From positions 1-6,432 of the forward strand of contig CAJWMX010000171.1 in the NCBI GenBank assembly GCA_913043805.1: 6,432 bases of DNA, in the 5' to 3' direction. The DNA comes from an uncultured Acidobacteriota bacterium. GTDB lineage: Bacteria; Acidobacteriota; Vicinamibacteria; Vicinamibacterales; UBA8438. The notes beneath the pieces were generated by a model. The model did no database searches. It saw only the letters and a list, made by a program, of their open reading frames with translations, and had not been told where the DNA came from. Shown piece by piece: positions 1 through 5,584 of this stretch. The translations under genes were made by a program, and so were the position numbers. The first letter of the stretch is position 1, and each line of letters starts with the position of its first letter.

Positions 1-1
1 A

Positions 2-2440
2 ATGGAGTTTAGCTTTGAGCGCCGGGAAGACGGCAGTCGTTCCCGCGGCGGCGTCTGGCTCGCGGCCACCGCACTCGTGTGCGCCTCCCTGTTTTGGGCG
101 CCGTCCCGGGCGGCCGCGCAGGCGACCGAGTATCGCGCGCTGCTCGACCGCTACTGCGTCACCTGCCACAACCAGGCGCTGGTGGACGGCATCTCCGGAC
201 GCTCGGCACCGCTGACGTCACAGCTTCGCGCGGTGGGGCTCGCGCTGGACTCGCTCGACCTCGACACCGTCCCCGTCGACGCCGAGCACTGGGAAGCGGT
301 GGTGCGGAAACTGCGCGCCGGGTTGATGCCGCCCGCCGGTCGGCCGCGACCTGATGACGCGACGCTCGAGGGGTTCCGCGCCTGGCTCGAGACCGAGCTC
401 GATACCGCCGCCGAGGCGCGTCCGAATCCTGGGCGGACCGCGACGTTCCACCGTCTGAATCGAGCCGAGTATCGGAACGCGATCCGCGACCTGCTGGCGC
501 TCGAGATCGTGGTCGACGATTTCCTGCCCGCCGACGACGCGAGCTTCGGGTTCGACAACATCGGCGGCGTGCTGCGGATGTCGCAGTCTCTGCTGGAGCG
601 CTATCTGGACGCGAGCCGCACCATCAGTCGGCTGGCCGTCGGCAGTCCGCCTCCGGCCCCGTTCTCCCAGACCTACCGCGCCGCGCAGGACCAGCAACAG
701 CACGAGCGCGCACGGGGGCTGCCGTTCGGGACGCGGGGCGGCATGCTGGTGACGCAGCAGATTCCGCTGGACGCCGACTACGACCTGACCATCCAGCTGA
801 GCGGGACTCGCGGGTTGTCCGGGGAGCATCCGATCGAGGTGACCGTCGACGGCGTGCCGATCGAGTCGTTGACGCTCGGGCCTGCCGGCGACGGCAGCGA
901 GAGCGTCTACTTCAGCGGGTCGACTATCGAACTGCGTGTGCCGATCGATGCCGGGCCGCGCGACATCGGGGTGGCGTTCCAGAGGAAGCCGCCGGTGCTC
1001 GTCGAACAGGTGCGCGAGCGGTTCCAGAACCCACGGACGTCGGGAAACACCGGTGGCCCCGGTGGGGCGCTTCCGTTCGTGTCGAGCGTGACCGTCTCCG
1101 GGCCGTTCGACGCACGCGGGGCCGGCAGCACGCCGAGCCGTGACCGGGTCTTCACCTGTCGGCCGACCACGGTCGACGATGAGGCGGCCTGCGCGAGGGA
1201 CATCATGGCTTCGCTGGCCAGGCGCGCCTACCGCCGCCCGGTGACCGATGACGATCTGTCGGTCTTGCTCGAGTTCTACGAGATGGGGCGGGCCGACGGG
1301 GGCGACTTCGAGGACGGCGTCGAGCTGGCGCTGCGCCGGCTGCTGGTCAGTCCGGAGTTCCTCGTGCGGATCGAGGCCGATCCCGAAGGCGCGGATGCCG
1401 ACGCGCCGTATGCGGTGAGCGACCTCGAGCTGGCATCGCGGCTCTCGTTCTTCCTCTGGAGCAGCATTCCCGACGACGAGCTGCTGGCGGTGGCCGAACG
1501 CGGCGGGCTGTCCGAGCCGGCTGAGCTCGAGCGCCAGGTCCGGCGGATGGTTGCCGACCCCCGGTCCGAAGCGCTGACCACCAACTTCGCCGGGCAGTGG
1601 CTGCAGCTCCGGAATCTGGCCACGGTGATCCGGCCCGGCGATCCCTACGCCGTCGCGTTCGACGAGACGCTCCGGCAGGCGATGATCACCGAGACCGAGC
1701 TCTTCTTCGACAGCATCGTCCGGGACGACCGGGGCGTGCTGGATCTTCTGACGGCCGACTACACGTTCCTCAATGGCCGGCTGGCCGGGCACTACGACAT
1801 TCCGGGGGTGCAGGGGTCCCACTTCCGGCGGGTGACGCTGCCGGCCGGGAGCGCTCGCGGCGGACTGCTCGGACAGGGAAGCATCCTGACCCTGACCTCG
1901 CACGCCATCCGTACCTCGCCCGTGCTGCGCGGCAAGTGGATTCTCAACAACATCCTCGGCACTCCGCCGCCGGACCCGCCGCCGAACATCCCGGCGCTGG
2001 ACGACCGCAAGACCCAGGCGCGGGTCGCCACCGTGCGTGAGCGGCTGTCGGCGCACCGGGCGAATCCGGTCTGTGCGGCGTGCCACTCGATGATCGATCC
2101 GGCCGGGTTCGCGCTGGAGGGCTTCGACGCGATCGGGCGGGCCCGGGTGGTCGACGAGTCGTTCAACCGGCTCGACACCTCGGGTGTGCTGCCTGATGGC
2201 ACCGCCTTCGACGGGGCGGCCGAGTTGCGTGAGGCGCTGGTCGCGAGACCCGATCGGTTCGTGGGCACGGTGACCGAGAAGCTGATGACCTATGCCCTCG
2301 GACGTGGACTGGGTCACTACGACATGCCGGCCGTGCGTCGCATCGTGCGCGAGGCGGCCGACGACGACTACTCGATGCAGTCGATCATCGTGGGCATCGT
2401 GAAGAGCTACCCGTTCCTGCACAGGAGATCCGAGTCATGA
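2..2440 (+). CDS. Exported diheme c-type protein with DUF1587/DUF1595/DUF1592/DUF1588/DUF1585 domains
   Basis: The 812-residue product has a probable signal peptide: a hydrophobic core at about residues 18-34 ending in A39-Q40-A41, a good signal peptidase I site. It then shows two heme c motifs, CVTCH at 52-56 and CAACH at 691-695. From recognised sequence patterns the order is an N-terminal cytochrome-like segment (about 44-135), DUF1587 (about 148-210, FHRLNRAEYRNAIRDLL), a beta-rich insert (about 245-328), DUF1595 (about 395-458, RRAYRRPVT), DUF1592 (about 470-600), DUF1588 (about 615-715, including the second heme site and a proline-rich PPPDPPPN) and DUF1585 (about 735-807). This is the complete planctomycete-type architecture. 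The function of the family is not established; heme-dependent redox chemistry outside the cytoplasm is inferred. The ATG at base 2 is the best start visible, but an upstream start and the ribosome binding site lie outside the window. The gene overlaps the DUF1552 gene by 4 nt. Confidence 0.93.
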   Translation: MEFSFERREDGSRSRGGVWLAATALVCASLFWAPSRAAAQATEYRALLDRYCVTCHNQALVDGISGRSAPLTSQLRAVGLALDSLDLDTVPVDAEHWEAVVRKLRAGLMPPAGRPRPDDATLEGFRAWLETELDTAAEARPNPGRTATFHRLNRAEYRNAIRDLLALEIVVDDFLPADDASFGFDNIGGVLRMSQSLLERYLDASRTISRLAVGSPPPAPFSQTYRAAQDQQQHERARGLPFGTRGGMLVTQQIPLDADYDLTIQLSGTRGLSGEHPIEVTVDGVPIESLTLGPAGDGSESVYFSGSTIELRVPIDAGPRDIGVAFQRKPPVLVEQVRERFQNPRTSGNTGGPGGALPFVSSVTVSGPFDARGAGSTPSRDRVFTCRPTTVDDEAACARDIMASLARRAYRRPVTDDDLSVLLEFYEMGRADGGDFEDGVELALRRLLVSPEFLVRIEADPEGADADAPYAVSDLELASRLSFFLWSSIPDDELLAVAERGGLSEPAELERQVRRMVADPRSEALTTNFAGQWLQLRNLATVIRPGDPYAVAFDETLRQAMITETELFFDSIVRDDRGVLDLLTADYTFLNGRLAGHYDIPGVQGSHFRRVTLPAGSARGGLLGQGSILTLTSHAIRTSPVLRGKWILNNILGTPPPDPPPNIPALDDRKTQARVATVRERLSAHRANPVCAACHSMIDPAGFALEGFDAIGRARVVDESFNRLDTSGVLPDGTAFDGAAELREALVARPDRFVGTVTEKLMTYALGRGLGHYDMPAVRRIVREAADDDYSMQSIIVGIVKSYPFLHRRSES
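2423..2427 (+). promoter_or_regulatory. Shine-Dalgarno AGGAG for the DUF1552 gene
   Basis: AGGAG lies 9 nt upstream of the ATG at 2437, inside the last codons of the upstream gene. It fixes the DUF1552 start. Together with the ATGA stop/start overlap (2437-2440), it indicates translational coupling of the two genes. Confidence 0.8.
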
Positions 2441-3783
2441 TCGTCACCAAGAAGGCGTTGCCGCGACGGACCGTCCTCCGGGGGTTGGGAGCCACCGTGG
2501 CTCTGCCGTTCCTCGACGCGATGGCGCCAGCCCTGACCGCGACCAGCTGGACCGCGGCGGCTCCGGCAATCCCCCGACTCGGGTTTATCTATGCGCCCAA
2601 CGGGATGTTCCTGCCGAACTTTCATCCGGCCGGTGATGGCGGTCGAGGATTCGACATCACGCCGATCCTCAAGCCGCTCGAGGCGTACCGCGAACAGATG
2701 GTCGTGGTCTCGGGCCTCAGCAACAGCGGCCTCGTCAGCCCGAACGAGGGTGGCGGGGTGCATACGCGAGCCCACGGCGGCTGGTTGAGCGGGGTGCTGC
2801 CGAAGCGGACCGAGGGTGCCGACATCGAGGCCGGGAAGACGGTCGACCAGTATGCCGCGGATGTGCTCGGGACCGAAACGTCGCTCCGGTCGCTCGAGTT
2901 GACCACCGAGTCGAGCTTCACGGTCGGCAACTGCGAGAACGGCTACAGCTGCACGTATCAGAACTCGACTTCCTGGCGGACGGCGACCACGCCGCTTCCG
3001 CACGAGCGGGATCCCCGGGTCGTCTTCCAGCGGATGTTCGGCGACGGCGGGAGCGTCGAGGCCCGGATGGCCCAGATGCGGACCGACCGCAGCATCCTGG
3101 ACTCGGTGAACGAGAGCATTGGCCAGCTCGACCGGCGCCTGGGGTTGCGGGACCGATCCGCGGTCCAGGACTACCTGGATGCCGTCCGTGAAATCGAGCG
3201 GCGCATCCAGCGGGCCGAGGCCAACAACGCGTCCACGCCGTTGCCCGAGCTCGATCAGCCGGCGGGCGTACCTGGCGAGTACGACCAGCACGTCGAGATG
3301 CTGTTCGACCTCCTGGCCCTCGCTTATCAGGCTGATGTCACCCGGGTGAGCTGCTTCCAGATGGCCCGCGAGCTCAGTGGTCGCACCTACCCGAACATCG
3401 GCGTGCCCGAGGCGCATCACAGCGTGTCGCACCACCAGCTCAATCCGCACAACATCCAGCAGTACACGAAGATCAACACCCACCAGATGTCGTTGTTCAG
3501 CAAGCTGGTGGAGCGGATGCACAACACTCCAGACGGTGACGGCACCTTGCTCGACCACAGCGTTCTGCTCTACGGCACCGGGATGGGCGACGGCGACCAC
3601 CACACCCCCTACAACCTGCCGGTGACCCTGGTGGGCGGTGGCTGCGGGCAGCTGGCGGGTGGTCGTCACCTGAAGTACGAGATGGACACGCCGTTCATGA
3701 ATCTCGGCCTCACGCTGCTCGACAAGGTGGGTGCGCACGTCGATCGCATCTCGGACAGCACGGGGCGGCTGAGTGATTTGTAG
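2437..3783 (+). CDS. DUF1552 domain-containing protein with twin-arginine-like leader
   Basis: The 448-residue product is a full-length DUF1552 protein. The N-terminus has a Tat-like leader: R10-R11 followed by TVLRGLGATVALPFLDAMAP, which suggests folded export. The leader differs from the consensus by lacking Phe after the arginine pair. Family-type segments seen are FIYAPNGMF (50-58), HTRAHGGWLSG (109-119), CENGYSCTYQNSTSW with C166 and C172 as a possible disulfide, the His cluster HHSVSHHQ (327-334) and LYGTGMGDGDHHTPYNLP (378-394) near the C-terminus. The Asp/His clusters recall a metal-binding hydrolase fold such as the DUF1501/alkaline-phosphatase-like proteins; that relationship is inferred. 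The start is fixed by AGGAG 9 nt upstream and the 4-nt overlap with the preceding gene. DUF1552 genes usually sit directly next to DUF1592-type genes, as here, so the two products probably act in one pathway. The substrate is unknown. Confidence 0.94.
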   Translation: MIVTKKALPRRTVLRGLGATVALPFLDAMAPALTATSWTAAAPAIPRLGFIYAPNGMFLPNFHPAGDGGRGFDITPILKPLEAYREQMVVVSGLSNSGLVSPNEGGGVHTRAHGGWLSGVLPKRTEGADIEAGKTVDQYAADVLGTETSLRSLELTTESSFTVGNCENGYSCTYQNSTSWRTATTPLPHERDPRVVFQRMFGDGGSVEARMAQMRTDRSILDSVNESIGQLDRRLGLRDRSAVQDYLDAVREIERRIQRAEANNASTPLPELDQPAGVPGEYDQHVEMLFDLLALAYQADVTRVSCFQMARELSGRTYPNIGVPEAHHSVSHHQLNPHNIQQYTKINTHQMSLFSKLVERMHNTPDGDGTLLDHSVLLYGTGMGDGDHHTPYNLPVTLVGGGCGQLAGGRHLKYEMDTPFMNLGLTLLDKVGAHVDRISDSTGRLSDL

Positions 3784-3806
3784 TTGGTGCCCTAGTTTGC
3801 TGGGTA

Positions 3807-3841
3807 GGCATTGCGACCGCATGAGCCCGTGGCGCAATGCC
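3807..3841 (+). terminator. Stem-loop 1 after the DUF1552 gene; possible terminator without U-tract
   Basis: A perfect 9-bp stem, GGCATTGCG (3807-3815) with CGCAATGCC (3833-3841), begins 24 nt after the DUF1552 stop. Inside it, after a bulged A3816, four more pairs form (3817-3820 with 3829-3832, one of them G-U), leaving an 8-nt loop. No run of T follows, so this is not a classical intrinsic terminator. It may act as a U-tract-less terminator, as a 3'-end stabiliser for the upstream transcript, or as part of a structured leader for the ankyrin gene. The stem is directly visible; the role is inferred. Confidence 0.35.
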
Positions 3842-3846
3842 CGTTA

Positions 3847-3876
3847 GGTCGCTGGTTTCCATGATGGCCAGCGACC
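3847..3876 (+). other. Stem-loop 2 in the intergenic region
   Basis: A perfect 9-bp stem, GGTCGCTGG (3847-3855) with CCAGCGACC (3868-3876), lies 5 nt after stem-loop 1. The 12-nt interior can form a further CCA/TGG mini-stem (3859-3861 with 3865-3867) around a TGA loop, leaving TTT bulged. The 5' arm GGTCGC (3847-3852) can also pair with GCGACC at 3813-3818 in stem-loop 1, so the two hairpins could be partly exclusive. No T-run follows. It could be a leader structure of the ankyrin gene, a tandem terminator or a dispersed palindromic repeat. Confidence 0.4.
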
Positions 3877-3879
3877 GAC

Positions 3880-3907
3880 GCTTTGGGCTTTAGGCTTTGA
3901 GCTTTGG
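3880..3907 (+). repeat. Four tandem copies of the heptamer GCTTTRR
   Basis: GCTTTGG, GCTTTAG, GCTTTGA and GCTTTGG follow one another without gaps at 3880, 3887, 3894 and 3901. The first five bases are invariant and only the two purines vary. The array ends 19 nt before the likely ATG of the ankyrin gene. It resembles in form the short tandem heptanucleotide repeats known from cyanobacterial intergenic regions, although the sequence is not claimed to be related. It could be slippage-prone and might affect expression of the downstream gene. Confidence 0.75.
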
Positions 3908-3926
3908 CCCGAGCCGGGAACCGCCG

Positions 3927-5576
3927 ATGCGTATGTCGATAAGGAGTCGCTTGGTTGCCTTCGTCGCGGTGCTCGTGTCGACGACCGCTTTCGCGGCGCC
4001 GGCGGACGTTCCGTTGATCGATGCGGTGACGGCGGGGGATGTGGCTGCCGTGCGGGGGCTGCTCGACGAGGGGGCTGATGTCGAGACCGCTACGCCCGAC
4101 GGGGCCACGGCGTTGCTGTGGGCCGTGCACGCCGACCAGCCGGAGGTCGTGACGCTGTTGATTGCGGCGGGGGCGTCGGTCGACGTCACCAACCGCTACG
4201 GGGTGGGACCGGCGTCGCTGGCGGCCGAGAATGGCAACGCGACGATTCTCAGCGCGCTGCTCGATGCTGGGTTGGGGGCGAACGAGACGATGCCGGGTGG
4301 CGAGACGCTGCTGATGACGGCGGCGCGGACCGGAGATGCGGCCACGGTGCGCGCGCTGCTGTCTCGCGGCGCCGATCCGAATCGGCGTGAGCAGACCCGT
4401 GGCCAGACGGCGCTGATGTGGGCGGCGGCCAACAACAACGCCCAGGCGATCCATGCGCTGGCCGAGCAGGGCGCCGACCTGCAGGCTCGGACCGACAATC
4501 CGCCGACCAGCCGGGGCCGCACGTTCGCCTATGCGCCGCCGACCGGGTTCTCGGCCCTGATGTTCGCCGTGCGGGCCGGACACCTCGACGCGACCCAGGT
4601 CCTGCTCGACGCCGGCGCCGATGTGAACGACACGGTGTCGGACGGTCAGAGCGCGCTGGTCGTCGCCGCGGCCAATGCCAACTGGGAACTCGCGGCGTAC
4701 CTGCTGGACCGCGGCGCTGACGTGGGTCACGCCGGGGCCGGGTGGAACGCGCTGCATCAGACCATCCGGACGCGGCGCATGAATCTGTACTTCGGGACAC
4801 CCGGACCGTTCGCGGCCGGCACGCTCGACAGCAGCGACCTGCTGCGCAAGCTGCTGGCGTCGGGTGTGGACGTGAACGCCCGGATGACCCGGAACGGGAT
4901 GCGTGACGGCCAGCGCAACCGGTTCAACCGCCTGGGTGCGACCGCGTTCATGCTGGCGGCGAAGGTGACCGACGTCGAGGCGATGCGCATCCTGCTCGAT
5001 GCGGGCGCCGACCCGACCATTCCCACCGCCGACGGCACCACGCCACTGATGGTGGCCTCCGGGTTGGCGATCTGGAACCCGGGCGAAGACGGCGGGTCGT
5101 TCACCGGACAGGAAGAAGAGGTGCTCGAGGCGGTGAGGCTCTGCCTCGAAGGTGGCAACGACGTCAACGCCGCCAACTACCGGGGCGAGACTGCTTTGCA
5201 CGGCGTTGGCTTCCGGGGCGGCAACCTGGTTGTCGACTACCTCGTGGAACAGGGCTCGGACCTGACCGCGCTGACCGATGACGGCTGGTCGGCCCTGGCC
5301 ATCGCCCGTGGACTCAGCTACTCGGACTTCTACAAAGCCCAGGTGCACACCGCGGCGCGGATCGAGGAGATCATGCAGGCGCGTGGCCTCGAGACCGAGG
5401 GTGACTCCCATCGCGTGCCCGGTGAGGTCTGCTACGACTGTCTGCAGACCCGGATGGACCAGATTCGCGCCGTGGCCGACCGGGACAACTGGATGGAGGC
5501 CAACTTCGATCCGGCCAGCCGCGCCATCCAGATGCAGCCGGAGTTCAACTGGCTGCCTTACGCACCGACCCAGTAG
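3927..5576 (+). CDS. Secreted ankyrin-repeat protein with C-terminal CxxC tail
   Basis: From the ATG at 3927 the product is 549 residues. MRMSIRSRLVAFVAVLVSTT followed by AFA-A (21-24) is a typical signal peptide, so the protein is expected in the periplasm or outside the cell. About eleven ankyrin repeats follow, seen as periodic T/SAL..A and LLDAGADVN-type segments at roughly 27, 58, 91, 124, 158, 206, 239, 272, 336, 369 and 417. Loop insertions occur at about 190-205, 284-335 and 382-398. The last 50 residues are not ankyrin-like. They carry C502-Y-D-C505 without the His of a heme c site and end in an aromatic/proline-rich tail. Ankyrin repeats bind protein partners; no enzymatic domain is seen. 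The gene lies 143 nt downstream of the DUF1552 gene on the same strand, behind stem-loops and a heptamer repeat, so it may be transcribed separately. The Shine-Dalgarno is weak (GGGAA at 3916-3920). ATG 3933 is an equally possible start, and TTG 3897 is unlikely because it lies inside the repeat. Confidence 0.9.
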   Translation: MRMSIRSRLVAFVAVLVSTTAFAAPADVPLIDAVTAGDVAAVRGLLDEGADVETATPDGATALLWAVHADQPEVVTLLIAAGASVDVTNRYGVGPASLAAENGNATILSALLDAGLGANETMPGGETLLMTAARTGDAATVRALLSRGADPNRREQTRGQTALMWAAANNNAQAIHALAEQGADLQARTDNPPTSRGRTFAYAPPTGFSALMFAVRAGHLDATQVLLDAGADVNDTVSDGQSALVVAAANANWELAAYLLDRGADVGHAGAGWNALHQTIRTRRMNLYFGTPGPFAAGTLDSSDLLRKLLASGVDVNARMTRNGMRDGQRNRFNRLGATAFMLAAKVTDVEAMRILLDAGADPTIPTADGTTPLMVASGLAIWNPGEDGGSFTGQEEEVLEAVRLCLEGGNDVNAANYRGETALHGVGFRGGNLVVDYLVEQGSDLTALTDDGWSALAIARGLSYSDFYKAQVHTAARIEEIMQARGLETEGDSHRVPGEVCYDCLQTRMDQIRAVADRDNWMEANFDPASRAIQMQPEFNWLPYAPTQ

Positions 5577-5584
5577 CGCCTACT
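5572..5584. repeat. Small palindrome spanning both convergent stop codons
   Basis: AGTAG-CGC-CTACT is a perfect 5-bp inverted repeat with a 3-nt centre. It contains the TAG of the ankyrin gene (5574-5576) and the TAG of the quinoprotein gene on the other strand (5582-5580). A second, longer-range inverted repeat, CCGGAGT (5538-5544) with ACTCCGG (5582-5588), spans the same point. No T-runs flank it, so a bidirectional terminator is possible but unproven. Confidence 0.3.

Noticed and set aside
218..2422. 734-codon open frame on the minus strand opposite the heme protein gene
   Set aside because: It is antisense to a gene with clear domains. Its translation is low-complexity, rich in Arg, His and Gly, with no recognisable family, as expected from GC-rich third positions.
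2407..3837. 476-codon minus-strand frame opposite the DUF1552 gene
   Set aside because: Shadow of a well-supported gene; the translation has no domain or signal sequence.
3791..3849. Possible integron attC site: GTTAGGT at 3843-3849 fits GTTRRRY next to a hairpin
   Set aside because: No matching RYYYAAC box occurs upstream (only CCTAG at 3791-3795), and no integrase or cassette structure is visible.
3897..3926. TTG at 3897 as start of the ankyrin gene, adding ten residues
   Set aside because: The TTG lies within the heptamer repeat, has no Shine-Dalgarno, and would put non-signal residues in front of a good signal peptide that begins at ATG 3927.
3784..3926. Sigma-70 type promoter for the ankyrin gene
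   Set aside because: TTGCGA at 3811 has no acceptable -10 at the right distance; no convincing pair was found elsewhere in the gap.
3792..5411. 539-codon minus-strand frame opposite the ankyrin gene and the intergenic region
   Set aside because: Apparent periodicity in its translation is the mirror of the ankyrin repeats; no independent coding evidence.
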